Assembly: GCA_944381215.1 (NCBI GenBank)
Contig: CALWKF010000008.1
Span: 1 to 61,382, forward strand
Direction: 5' to 3'
DNA length: 61,382 nt
Source: an uncultured Clostridia bacterium
GTDB taxonomy: Bacteria > Bacillota > Clostridia > Christensenellales > UBA1242
Shown: positions 49,876-58,271 of the stretch, in pieces
Position numbering within the stretch: the first letter of the stretch is position 1
Layout: every line of letters begins with the position of its first letter
Notes under the pieces: generated by a model
The model's database searches: none
What the model was told of the DNA's origin: nothing
The model's input: the letters and a program-made list of their open reading frames with translations, nothing else
Made by a program: the position numbers and the translations under genes

Positions 49876-49947
49876 ATCGCCTCCATAGCACTATTATATA
49901 CCGAAAAAACTAATAAATTACTTATTAATTAAAATCATTTGATTTAC

Positions 49948-49976
49948 TTGTGAAATTTTGCGCTATTTGATATAAT
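49948..49976 (+). promoter_or_regulatory. Promoter of the era operon
   Basis: TTGTGA (49948-49953), 17 bases, TATAAT (49971-49976); AAAGGAG follows before the era ATG. Confidence 0.65.
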
Positions 49977-49998
49977 AGAAGAAAAGGAGTGAGTAGTT

Positions 49999-50862
49999 AT
50001 GGCATTTAGGTCTGGGTTCGTTGCGGTTTTAGGCAAGGCCAACGTAGGCAAGTCTACCTTGGTCAATGCTCTTATTGGCAAAAAAGTGTCGATTGTGAGC
50101 CCCAAGCCCCAGACTACTAGGAACCAAATTTTAGGCATCGACAACGGCCCCGACTACCAAATTATCTATATCGACACCCCAGGAATACACAAGTTAAAGA
50201 ACAACCTCGACCGTGTGATGCAACAGGCGATTGACGAGGCGACAGTTGACGTGGACCTGATTCTATACGTCTTGGATGGTAGCCACGATTTCGACGATGC
50301 GGACATCAAGTTAATCAAAAAGTATGCTGGCAGTTCCGCTACTTTGTTTGTGGTGGTTAACAAGGTGGACCTCGGCACATTTGAGAGCATTTACCCGAGG
50401 CTTGACAAACTAAACAAAATCGAGGGAATTGCCGAAATATTTGGCGTGTCCGCAAAAACGGGGCGCAATCTCGATGACCTAAAAACTGCGATAATTGGTA
50501 GACTAAATGACACAGTTGAGTACTTCCCGCGCGATGTGTATTCAGGACAGGACGTCGAGTTTAGTGTATCCGAGTTGATTCGCGAGAAAATGCTGTGGCT
50601 ACTTAATGACGAGATTCCGCACGGGGTGGGGGTCGAGATAGACAGCCTAAATAAAGACGGCGACCTAACTCGAATTTCTGCCACAATCTACTGCGAAAAG
50701 GAAAATCACAAGAACATCATAATCGGCAAAAATGGTGCCATGCTAAAACATATCGGGACCGAGTGCCGATTGGCTTTGGAGAAAATGCTAAAATCGAAGG
50801 TTTACCTAGATTTGTTTGTGAAAGTGAAGCCAAATTGGCGAGATAGAGTAAAAGTTGCATAA
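49999..50862 (+). CDS. era: GTPase Era
   Basis: 287 residues. Assists 16S rRNA maturation and 30S assembly. G1 GKANVGKSTL, G2 TTRNQI, G3 DTPGIH, G4 NKVD, G5 SAKTG; C-terminal KH domain with VYCEKENHKNIIIGKNGAMLKHIGT. First gene of the era, yqzL-like, recO run. Confidence 0.96.
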   Translation: MAFRSGFVAVLGKANVGKSTLVNALIGKKVSIVSPKPQTTRNQILGIDNGPDYQIIYIDTPGIHKLKNNLDRVMQQAIDEATVDVDLILYVLDGSHDFDDADIKLIKKYAGSSATLFVVVNKVDLGTFESIYPRLDKLNKIEGIAEIFGVSAKTGRNLDDLKTAIIGRLNDTVEYFPRDVYSGQDVEFSVSELIREKMLWLLNDEIPHGVGVEIDSLNKDGDLTRISATIYCEKENHKNIIIGKNGAMLKHIGTECRLALEKMLKSKVYLDLFVKVKPNWRDRVKVA

Positions 50863-50905
50863 ATTTGACTAGAAATATATAAACTAAACGAAAAGAGGTG
50901 ATACA

Positions 50906-51184
50906 ATGGGCGAGATAGAATACGAAAACGAAGCAATTAGCAACAGAATAGTGGACAACAAGCTCCTAGATATTACGTGGGACAGGTTTATGAGGTCTGG
51001 CGCGGTGCTCGATTATCTCTTATATTCGAGTATTAAGAATGGAAGATTGCTGGATCTCGCCCCGCAAGCCGAAGTCGAGCGCGAAAGAAAGGACAATATT
51101 CCCAAAATAGAAAAAGGAATCGAAAATAATGACGCAAATGATAACTCAAGGAGTCGTGCTGAAAGCGATCGACTACTGCGATAG
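50906..51184 (+). CDS. YqzL-like protein
   Basis: 92 residues, AGAGGTGA before ATG. The core LLDITWDRFMRSGAVLDYLLYSSIKNG matches YqzL, the roughly 47-residue protein found between era and recO in Bacillus. Here it has a longer N-terminus and an acidic Asn/Arg-rich tail that overlaps recO by 56 bases. Function unknown. Confidence 0.75.
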   Translation: MGEIEYENEAISNRIVDNKLLDITWDRFMRSGAVLDYLLYSSIKNGRLLDLAPQAEVERERKDNIPKIEKGIENNDANDNSRSRAESDRLLR

Positions 51185-51851
51185 CGATAAAATTATTACA
51201 ATTCTCACTCCCTTACATGGGCGAATTACCGCGATTTTAAAGGGAGTTAAAAAGGTAACGGCGAAGATGAAGTTTGCCTCCCAGCCATTTTGCTTTGCCC
51301 AGTTTAAACTGGCGGGGCGCGGGGAAATGCTCACTGTTGCGGGGGCTACGGAGATTGAAAACTTTTTTGACATCACTCAGGACTACACCACCATGATTGC
51401 AGGGAGCGCGATTCTCGAAATGGCGGACATGGCGAGCGTCGTTGACGAGCCTGATAACCTGCTTTTCTCGGGTCTTGTGCACGCGCTAAAAACCTTGGCC
51501 ACCACCGACACCGACCCGACCGTTGTTATGATGCGGTTTGCCCTCGGCGTGTTTAAAATCTCGGGGTACGCAATGAACCTCAAAACCTGCAAAACTTGCG
51601 GGAAACCTCTTAGTAGCGACATTGTGCGCTTTGATGTGGACACGGGCGAGTTTGTGTGCGTGCACTGCTGTAAAAATCGCTATATTCCCGTATCCTCGCG
51701 CACGGTTGAGGTGCTGTATAATATGTCGAGGCTCGAGTTTGAGGAACTGGGTAACATTGTGATAACCTCAACCGAGGCAAGCGAATTTCGCCAAATTGTC
51801 AACGCGAACTTGGCACTGCGATTTGGCAGACAATTAAAGAGTTTTAAATAA
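51129..51851 (+). CDS. recO: DNA repair protein RecO
   Basis: 240 residues (ATG 51129 or 51138). OB fold first (TQGVVLKAIDYCDSDKIITILTPLHGRITAILKGVKK), then the helical domain and a zinc site CKTCGKPL...CVHCC. Loads RecA on SSB-coated DNA with RecR. The start lies inside the yqzL-like gene, so the two are translationally coupled. Confidence 0.95.
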   Translation: MTQMITQGVVLKAIDYCDSDKIITILTPLHGRITAILKGVKKVTAKMKFASQPFCFAQFKLAGRGEMLTVAGATEIENFFDITQDYTTMIAGSAILEMADMASVVDEPDNLLFSGLVHALKTLATTDTDPTVVMMRFALGVFKISGYAMNLKTCKTCGKPLSSDIVRFDVDTGEFVCVHCCKNRYIPVSSRTVEVLYNMSRLEFEELGNIVITSTEASEFRQIVNANLALRFGRQLKSFK

Positions 51852-52021
51852 TTAATTACACCACAATAAACTCAAAATTCACAAAAAACACGAAAAAATC
51901 GCGAAAAACACAAAAAATTAATAAAAAATTTTTAATTTAATATAATTTTTATAGAAATATTATGTTTTTTGTGTGAATTAATAAGGCTAATTATATAAAA
52001 TAACAAGGCCATTAAAATACA

Positions 52022-52055
52022 AAAATACACTCCAGTAATTTTGGAGTGTATTTTA
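52022..52055. terminator. Bidirectional terminator between recO and the DUF3592 gene
   Basis: AAAATACACTCCA pairs with TGGAGTGTATTTTA. Confidence 0.85.
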
Positions 52056-52072
52056 CCTAAATGGGAAGTTTT

Positions 52073-52828
52073 TTATGTGCTACTATCTGTAATTGTTGGA
52101 ATGTCAGTTTGAGGCGCGGGGGCGGTTTCGGTTGGGTCGGGCGGAACGATTGAGTTTAGGTCGACATGGTAGTGCTTTGGGTCGTTAGGGTCTTGGTAAA
52201 CGGTGATTTTACTGCCGACTGCTACGGGGTACTTGCGGTTAAAGGGTGCGCTGGTGTAGGTCGCGGTGTAAATTGAATTTATCGGTTCGCACTCGATTAG
52301 GTTGTTCACAATTCGCCCGTTCACGCGGTACGAGGTGTCGGGGAGCACTCGCGTAATTCTGCACTCGATTGCCTGGCCGTTTTTTTGAGCGGTCTTGGAG
52401 CCCTTGCGACTCTTAATGCTTTTCAGTAAGGGGAAGAGGGCGATGAGGAAAAATAACATGCCAAAGCCAAACAGCACGCACGGCAGTATTATTTGGATTG
52501 TCGTGGATTCAAGTTCGGTGGGGTTTTCTCTATTTACTTGCACGCTGACCGTGTCGCCGATACCTACGCCCGTGGTCCAAAAGTTAGTGCGGATGTTTTC
52601 GTACAACACACCCTCGTACTCGTAACTCACGATAAAACGGCTGTGGCTTTCGCCGTCGCTGTCGCGGTAGGTTTCAATGTCGGTAACCGTCGCATCTAGG
52701 GCAACATAATTTTTCGAGTCAATTCCAAAGTAAATTGCCACTGCCACCCCAACCAGCATTATAAGCCCGCCAACGATTACAAACACCCACAAGATGTTGT
52801 CGTTCGCCTTGCTTTCCTTTATTTTCAT
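52073..52828 (-). CDS. DUF3592-domain membrane protein
   Basis: Start ATG 52828 (AGGAG upstream), not GTG 52834. 251 residues: one N-terminal helix (WVFVIVGGLIMLVGVAVAIYFGI), an extracytoplasmic DUF3592 domain (ATVTDIETYRDSDGESHSRFIVSYEYEG, YENIRTNFWTTGVGIGDTVSVQV), a second helix (IILPCVLFGFGMLFFLIALFPL) and a cytoplasmic beta domain (IECRITRVLPDTSYRVNG), Pro/Thr-rich tail. Function unknown. Confidence 0.85.
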   Translation of the reverse strand: MKIKESKANDNILWVFVIVGGLIMLVGVAVAIYFGIDSKNYVALDATVTDIETYRDSDGESHSRFIVSYEYEGVLYENIRTNFWTTGVGIGDTVSVQVNRENPTELESTTIQIILPCVLFGFGMLFFLIALFPLLKSIKSRKGSKTAQKNGQAIECRITRVLPDTSYRVNGRIVNNLIECEPINSIYTATYTSAPFNRKYPVAVGSKITVYQDPNDPKHYHVDLNSIVPPDPTETAPAPQTDIPTITDSST

Positions 52829-53129
52829 ACTCACTCCTTTTCAGTGGTTTAATTTTATCTGGAACAGGTTTTTAATAAATTGTATTATTGTTTAGTCTTT
52901 TTCGCTTTTTAATCTATTTTATCATAAAATTCGACAAAAGTGAATGAATTTTAAAAATTTTCACAATAAAACATACTTTAATTTGACATCCACACCCCCA
53001 ATAAATTATAATAATTTCGAAGAAACTTTTCCACTTTTCCCGTTTCGCCCGAAATAATTTTTTATAAGTTTTTGTATTTTTTTAATAAATAGAGTAAAGT
53101 TTTTATTCTAAATAAAATAAAAATTGAGT

Positions 53130-53163
53130 ACACTTTCAAATAATTTTGAGAGTGTATTTTTTG
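53130..53163. terminator. Hairpin with T-run
   Basis: ACACTTTCAAA pairs with TTTGAGAGTGT, then ATTTTTTG. Confidence 0.65.
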
Positions 53164-53228
53164 TGCAATTTATTAGTAAATTTTTAAATTATTTTCACGA
53201 CAAAGATTAATCTAAATTTATAAAAAAT

Positions 53229-53252
53229 ATTGCATAGTACTTGCATAGTACC
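53229..53252. repeat. Two tandem (A/G)GTACTATGCA motifs (reverse orientation)
   Basis: ATTGCATAGTACTTGCATAGTACC contains two motifs head to tail, read on the minus strand as GGTACTATGCA and AGTACTATGCAAT. Confidence 0.75.
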
Positions 53253-53265
53253 TTAAAAAACGCAA

Positions 53266-53293
53266 AAAAAACGAGAATTTTTCTCGTTTTTTT
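53266..53293. terminator. Bidirectional terminator downstream of the ABC-F gene
   Basis: AAAAAACGAGAA pairs with TTCTCGTTTTTTT; about 300 bases after the ABC-F stop on the minus strand. Confidence 0.7.
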
Positions 53294-53590
53294 GTAATTT
53301 TTAATGGTTTTTTATGCTTTTCATATAAAAAAGTAAAATAAATAATTAATTAAAAAACTAAATTATTTACATTAAAAAAATATTTAAATTTTTTATATAA
53401 AAACATTATTTATTACATCAAAAATACAATTTTTTTGCATAACAATATTAATATTTATAATATAGAAAAATCAATATTTTTTTACATTTTAAAAAACAAT
53501 TTTTTATATTTAAAATCTTTTCATATTTAATTAATAATTTTTATTAAAAAGTTCAATTTTAATATAATTTTTAGCAATTTGGATGTTTGA

Positions 53591-55144
53591 TTATTTTTGT
53601 TCTTTTAAGATTTTGCCGAGGTCGTAAGTTTTACACGAAATAAGAGAGACAAAGTCCTCTTCGTGGCTGACAAAAATGACCGTACCTTTGAAGTCGTTTA
53701 TCGCCTTTGCAAGTGCCTTTTTTGAGATTGGGTCGAGGTGGTTTGTCGGTTCATCGAGTATGATAAAATTAAATGATTGTAGCATAAATTTGCTGAGTTT
53801 TACTTTGCTCTGCTCACCACCGCTCAAAGTTTCCAGCGCGCGAATTTGGTATTTCCCAGCCAGCCCCGCTTTCGCAAGGCTCGAGCGCAACTCCTTAACC
53901 TCGACACTCGGATACTCTTCGCACAACTCTTCAATCGGCGTGCGGGTGGGGTCGTCCCACTTGATGTCCTGTGCAAAGTACCCAATTTTCACAAACGGAT
54001 GTAGCGTGATTTTCCCACCAAGCGCGGGAATTTCGCCGAGCAAGGTTTTTAGCAGAGTCGTTTTTCCAATACCATTAAAGCCACTGATTCGCCACTTTTC
54101 GCCGTTGCGGATGATTAGATTGATGTTATTTAGTAGCGGGCGGTCGTAGCCGATAGCTAGGTTATAGGTTTTTAGCACCACATCGCCAGCCAGCGGGGTG
54201 TATAAAAAGCGGTATTTGGGCACGGGCGGAACCTCGTTTTTAGCAATCGGCTCGAGTTTGTCTAGTTGCTTTTGTCGGCTCTGCGCCTGCCTTGCGGTAG
54301 CCGTGCGCGCACTGTTTCTTGCGATAAAATCTTTGAGTTTTTCAATCTGCTGTTCTTGCTTGCGAATGGCGCGCTCGGTCGTTTTCTCTTTTTCAGCGCG
54401 CTGGCGAACATAACTCGAATAATTGCCCGTGTATCTTACAATATTGCACCGCTCCACACTCCAAATTGTGTTGCACACGGCATCGAGGAAGGTTGTGTCG
54501 TGTGAGACGATTAAAAAAGTGCCGTCGAGATTGTTTAGATAGTCTTTCAGCCACTCGATGTGCGCGGTGTCGAGGTGGTTCGTGGGCTCGTCGAGGATAA
54601 GCAGGTCAGGTGCTTCTAGTAAAAGTTTACACAGAATGACCTTTGTCCGCTGGCCTCCGCTCAAGTGTTTAATTTGCGTGTCGAGGCCAAGGTCGGTAAC
54701 CCCCAAACCGCTCGCCACTTTTTTAATGGTGCTGTCGATTGAGTAATAGTTGTGAGAGTCAAGGTACTCAAATAGGTCGTTTGCCTGCTTCATAAGTATG
54801 TCAAATTCGCTGGGGTCTGCCGTAGCAAAACGTTCATTTATGGCGTTATATTCGCGCTCTTTTTCGCGAATTTCGGCAAAAGCACTCTCCAGGTACTCGT
54901 AAATTGTGAGATTTTCATCAATTTTTGCGTACTGGTCGAGCCAGCCGACGCGGTAATTTCCCTCCCATTTTAATGTCCCCGAATCGCAAATAATTTGCCC
55001 CGTTAGGATGTTGATTAAGGTGGTTTTGCCACTTCCGTTTACGCCGACCAGTCCGATTTTGTTGCCCTTATTGATTTTTATATTGACATTTTTATATAGT
55101 TCACGGTCTTGAAAACCGTGCGATAAATTTTCTATAATTAACAT
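53591..55144 (-). CDS. ABC-F family ribosome-associated ATPase
   Basis: 517 residues, AAAGGAA upstream. Two ATPase cassettes: GVNGSGKTTLINIL and LSGGQRTKVILCKLLLEAPDLLILDEPTNHLD; then GFNGIGKTTLLKTLLGE and LSGGEQSKVKLSKFMLQSFNFIILDEPTNHLD. Between them is the charged P-site tRNA-interaction motif linker (ERAIRKQEQQIEKLKDFIARNSARTATARQAQSRQKQ). No membrane segment. It either rescues stalled ribosomes or gives antibiotic tolerance by target protection. The upstream leader peptide favours drug-responsive control. Confidence 0.93.
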   Translation of the reverse strand: MLIIENLSHGFQDRELYKNVNIKINKGNKIGLVGVNGSGKTTLINILTGQIICDSGTLKWEGNYRVGWLDQYAKIDENLTIYEYLESAFAEIREKEREYNAINERFATADPSEFDILMKQANDLFEYLDSHNYYSIDSTIKKVASGLGVTDLGLDTQIKHLSGGQRTKVILCKLLLEAPDLLILDEPTNHLDTAHIEWLKDYLNNLDGTFLIVSHDTTFLDAVCNTIWSVERCNIVRYTGNYSSYVRQRAEKEKTTERAIRKQEQQIEKLKDFIARNSARTATARQAQSRQKQLDKLEPIAKNEVPPVPKYRFLYTPLAGDVVLKTYNLAIGYDRPLLNNINLIIRNGEKWRISGFNGIGKTTLLKTLLGEIPALGGKITLHPFVKIGYFAQDIKWDDPTRTPIEELCEEYPSVEVKELRSSLAKAGLAGKYQIRALETLSGGEQSKVKLSKFMLQSFNFIILDEPTNHLDPISKKALAKAINDFKGTVIFVSHEEDFVSLISCKTYDLGKILKEQK

Positions 55145-55238
55145 AATTTTCGTTCCTTTTACGATTTTTTTATAAAAAAATGATGATTTTTTTATGTTTT
55201 TTCTAAAAAAATACTAAATTTAGATAAAAGAACCGAAA

Positions 55239-55304
55239 TCAGTTTGGACAAGATGGTATAGCAAAACTAGCTATACTCAAAAGCAACATAGCATAGTTTT
55301 CCAT
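55239..55304 (-). CDS. Leader peptide upstream of the ABC-F gene
   Basis: 21 codons with a very strong site GGAGGTGG (55308-55315) 3 bases before the ATG. The peptide starts MENYAMLLLSIASFAIP and ends SCPN. Inside it GTATAGC and GCTATAC form a hairpin around TAGTTTT. About 95 bases separate it from the ABC-F ATG. This arrangement mirrors leader-peptide attenuation known for ABC-F resistance genes such as vmlR and msr; the stalling mechanism is inferred. Confidence 0.65.
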   Translation of the reverse strand: MENYAMLLLSIASFAIPSCPN

Positions 55305-55331
55305 ATTCCACCTCCGTTAATTTATTAACTA

Positions 55332-55360
55332 ATTATATCACATAAAAAAGCGTTTTGCAA
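55332..55360 (-). promoter_or_regulatory. Promoter of leader peptide and ABC-F gene
   Basis: Minus strand: TTGCAA (55355-55360), 17 bases, TATAAT (55332-55337). Confidence 0.75.
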
Positions 55361-55590
55361 GTCCATACTAGCACCTTAGAAAAATGGTTAAATTTGTGGT
55401 AAATTAGGCTTTTGAAATGTAATTTTAAAAAATGTTGAAAAGTTAACAAAAATGTATTAAATTTTAGTTGACAAACTGTTAAAAAATCACCATAATTTCT
55501 AGTGAAAAAAGTGAGCGCGTCAAAGGGAAATTTGGACTTTTGCGGTAAAAATTGTTTCGAAAACGCTGTCGAGAAAAGTAGGGGGGTACA

Positions 55591-57108
55591 ATGAACGCAT
55601 ATTTATCAAAACTAAAAGAGTCCGCAATTTCCGTGCTACCCATAATGTGTATAGTGCTTCTGCTGGCACTTTGCTTTGTGCCGATGTCGTGGCAGATGAT
55701 TGTGCAGTTTTTGATTGCAGTCGTGTTGTTGATTTTTGGGATGTCGTGCTTTACGCTGGGTGCCGACACTGCAATGCTTCCAATTGGGCAAAATATTGGT
55801 AGTTTTTTGAGTAAAACGCACAAAGTTTGGCTGATGTTGCTCGTGGGCTTTTTAATGGGGGTTGTAATAACGATTGCCGAGCCTGACTTAATGGTGCTAG
55901 CTGAGCAAGTGTCTGGAATAAATAACTGGATACTAATTATGGCCGTCGGCATCGGTGTCGGCGTGTTTATGATGTTGGCGACCATGCGTACGCTCTTTAA
56001 AATTCCGCTAAATATTATCCTTACCATTTCCTATATAATTATATTTGTGCTTTCAATCTTCGTGCCCGCGGAATTTGCGCCCCTTTCGTTCGACTCTGGG
56101 AGCGTTACAACTGGCCCGATTAGCGTGCCGTTTTTAATGGCATTCGGTCTAGGTCTTGCAGCAGTGCGCGGGAGTAAGGCTGGGAGTGATGACAGCTTCG
56201 GCCTCGTAGCCCTGGGGAGTGCTGGGCCGATAATTGCCGTTATGATACTCGGGCTGTTTGTGGACCCCAGCACCCTAGTGTCGAGCGAAAGTAGTGTAGT
56301 TACCATTCCCGAAAGTTTTGGTGGAATTTGCATGAGTTTTCTCGAGGCACTGCCCGAGCACATCGGCCAAGTAGCCCTAGCACTTCTACCAATTCTCGCA
56401 ATTTTCTTGCTTTTCCAATTTATTATGCTCAAACTCCCTGCAAAGCAGGTTTTGCGTATTATTGTGGGTATAGTGTTTGTTTTTGTAGGGATAACGCTGT
56501 TTTTTACGGGGGTAAGTGTAGGTTTCTTGCCCGTGGGTACTACAATTGGACAGAGCATAATTACGGGCGAGTATTCATATTTATTTATTCCAATCGCGTG
56601 CATAATCGGCCTAGTTATAGTGCTGGCGGAGCCTGCTGTGCACGTGCTTACAAAACAGGTTGAGCAGATTACCGACGGCCGAATTTCATCCAAAACAATC
56701 TTGTTTGCAATGTGTATCGGTGTTGCTGTGAGCCTTGGCCTATGTGCTCTGCGCGTGCTTTTCCAAATTCCAATTTGGTATATTTTGCTCCCCGCATACG
56801 TGATTGCAATCGTGCTGTCCTTTATCGTGCCACCAATTTTTACTGGCATCGCGTTTGACTCGGGCGGTGTGGCGACTGGCGCAATGGCCACGACCTTTGT
56901 ACTACCGCTCATAATGGGGGCGTGCACGGCGTTAGGTGAAAATACCATGCTGTACGGCTTTGGCACGCTCGCTTTTATCGCGGTTACGCCACTGCTTACA
57001 ATTCAAATTTTGGGTCTAATTGTCAAGATTATAAACAAGCGGAAGGTCGACAAGGAGGAGGCGCTTATCGAAAAGGATGTGCGCGCCGACATTGTCGAGT
57101 TTGATTAG
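55591..57108 (+). CDS. DUF1538-domain membrane protein, duplicated
   Basis: 505 residues with a GGGGGG site. Two homologous halves, each about six helices: first with QNIGSFLSKTHKVWLMLLVGFLMGVVITIAEPDL and FDSGSVTTGPISVPFLMA; second with TTIGQSIITGEY, IGLVIVLAEPAVHVL and FDSGGVATGAMATTFVLP. The FDSG-x-x-TG and AEP motifs are typical DUF1538 marks. Probably a transporter; it heads an operon with two PII-like proteins that likely gate it. Substrate unknown. Confidence 0.88.
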   Translation: MNAYLSKLKESAISVLPIMCIVLLLALCFVPMSWQMIVQFLIAVVLLIFGMSCFTLGADTAMLPIGQNIGSFLSKTHKVWLMLLVGFLMGVVITIAEPDLMVLAEQVSGINNWILIMAVGIGVGVFMMLATMRTLFKIPLNIILTISYIIIFVLSIFVPAEFAPLSFDSGSVTTGPISVPFLMAFGLGLAAVRGSKAGSDDSFGLVALGSAGPIIAVMILGLFVDPSTLVSSESSVVTIPESFGGICMSFLEALPEHIGQVALALLPILAIFLLFQFIMLKLPAKQVLRIIVGIVFVFVGITLFFTGVSVGFLPVGTTIGQSIITGEYSYLFIPIACIIGLVIVLAEPAVHVLTKQVEQITDGRISSKTILFAMCIGVAVSLGLCALRVLFQIPIWYILLPAYVIAIVLSFIVPPIFTGIAFDSGGVATGAMATTFVLPLIMGACTALGENTMLYGFGTLAFIAVTPLLTIQILGLIVKIINKRKVDKEEALIEKDVRADIVEFD

Positions 57109-57117
57109 GAGAAAACT

Positions 57118-57474
57118 ATGTCGAAAATGAAAAAATCGCCCTTTAAATTGCTCATTTGCATCGTGGACCAGGACAAGGCGGAACTGGCACTCAAAATTCT
57201 AAAAAATGCAAAAGAAGGTTTTAATCTCACCTCTTTTGTGCAGTCGGAGGACCGTTCGCGCGCCTTTGACCTTATGGCGCTTAACCGTCGGGACTGCGCG
57301 ATGATTACGGGGCTCGTGCGCACGGAAAATGCGACTCGAACACTACAAGGGCTCGATTTGGTGCTTTGTCCCGATGAGGACCGCTCGTACGGAATTGCAA
57401 TGACCGTGCCATTAAGCAGTATGAGTCGCGAAATGCTCAATTATTTTTTAAGGCGACAAAAGGAGGGAGTGTAG
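57118..57474 (+). CDS. Divergent PII-like regulator, first of two
   Basis: 118 residues, AGGAG upstream, 9 bases after the DUF1538 gene. It has KLLICIVDQDKAELALKILKNAKEGFNLTSF and YGIAMTVPLSSMSREMLNYFL: the beta-alpha-beta pattern of PII-like trimers, but the T-loop region is short and the nucleotide-site Gly motif is not clear. A soluble partner for the transporter; assignment from pattern and context. Confidence 0.6.
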   Translation: MSKMKKSPFKLLICIVDQDKAELALKILKNAKEGFNLTSFVQSEDRSRAFDLMALNRRDCAMITGLVRTENATRTLQGLDLVLCPDEDRSYGIAMTVPLSSMSREMLNYFLRRQKEGV

Positions 57475-57996
57475 ATGTTTTTAAAACAAGAATTTAACCT
57501 AATTATTACGATTATCGAAAAGGGGTTTAGCGACCCCGTGATTTCGGCATCGAAGAGTGCGGGGGCGGAGGGGGCGACCATTATTACCGCACGTGGCACA
57601 GGCATTCACGAAAACGATACATTCCTAGGTGTTGCCATTCAGCCTGAAAAAGAAATTGTAATGATTTTGGTAAAAAAGGCGATTCGTAAAAAAGTTATGC
57701 GCGCGATTTGTAAGGCTTGCGGGCTCGACGACGAGGGCAAGGGAATGACGTTCAGCATTCCTGTCGATGAAATTGGTGGTATTTCTCACCTTATGTCCCT
57801 CGCTCGTGGCAGACATTCTAACACCGAAAAGAAAAGTGCGGACAAAGGAAAAGGCGCAAAAACAGAGCCCAAAAAAGGAGCAAGAATTTCGGCGGACGAA
57901 GGTAAAAAAGACGCAAATCCACCGAAAGCAGAAGAGAAAACTGACCCCACAAAACAACAAGAAAAAGACACCAGCAAATCGAAAGCGGAAGAGTAA
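57475..57996 (+). CDS. PII-like regulator with repetitive basic tail, second of two
   Basis: 173 residues; starts right after the previous stop, AAGGAGG upstream. FNLIITIIEKGFSDPVISASKSAGAEGATIITARGTG is the PII-family start (beta1-alpha1-beta2), followed by IQPEKEIVMILVKKAIRKKVMRAICKACGLDDEGKGMTFSIPVDEIGG with the G-K-G and late strand. Residues about 115-173 are Lys/Glu/Pro low-complexity repeats whose DNA continues beyond the stop as decayed 52-bp units. The PII core probably binds a nucleotide and docks on the DUF1538 protein. Confidence 0.8.
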   Translation: MFLKQEFNLIITIIEKGFSDPVISASKSAGAEGATIITARGTGIHENDTFLGVAIQPEKEIVMILVKKAIRKKVMRAICKACGLDDEGKGMTFSIPVDEIGGISHLMSLARGRHSNTEKKSADKGKGAKTEPKKGARISADEGKKDANPPKAEEKTDPTKQQEKDTSKSKAEE

Positions 57997-58170
57997 ACCG
58001 ACTCCTCTAAAAATTAAAGCCACTAGCAAACCGAAAACAGAAAAGCAAACCAAATCCTCTAAAAATTAAACCATTAGCAAACCAAAAGCAGGAGTACAAA
58101 CCAACTCCCTAAAAAGACAAAAAAAGACACCGGCAAATAGAAAGTGGAAGAGTAAACCAATTCTCCCAAA
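57960..58170. repeat. Degenerate ~52-bp minisatellite spanning the end of the PII-like gene
   Basis: Units of the form TCCTCTAAAAATTAAA then CCACTAGCAAACCGAAA then GCAGAAGAGTAAACCAA recur at about 57958, 58003, 58055 and 58105, increasingly diverged. The first lies inside the gene; the others follow its stop. Confidence 0.7.
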
Positions 58171-58214
58171 AACAATAAAATACTCAAAAAATTAAAAAAA
58201 TACATAAAAAATGC

Positions 58215-58256
58215 AAAAAAAATTGTGAAAAACCATCAATTTTCACAATTTTTTAT
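58215..58256. terminator. Bidirectional terminator
   Basis: AAAAAAAATTGTGAAAA pairs with TTTTCACAATTTTTTAT; shared by the PII-like operon and the converging MBG gene. Confidence 0.85.
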
Positions 58257-58271
58257 TAATTTTATTGAATT

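Larger units (their letters stand above)
52829..53590. other. AT-rich intergenic region with two terminators and a motif pair
   Basis: No gene in about 760 bases. It holds ACACTTTCAAA/TTTGAGAGTGT with T-run (53130-53162), the motif pair at 53229-53252, a hairpin AAAAAACGAGAA/TTCTCGTTTTTTT (53266-53293) and a long A/T-only tract up to the ABC-F stop. Confidence 0.5.

Noticed and set aside
26027..53252. CRISPR array made of the ACTATGCA motifs
   Set aside because: Motifs are too short, irregularly spaced and differently oriented, and no cas genes are present.
55479..56966. Long minus-strand ORFs opposite the DUF1538 gene
   Set aside because: Opposite-strand shadows of a membrane protein gene with biased codons; rich in Pro/Thr/Ile without domain pattern.
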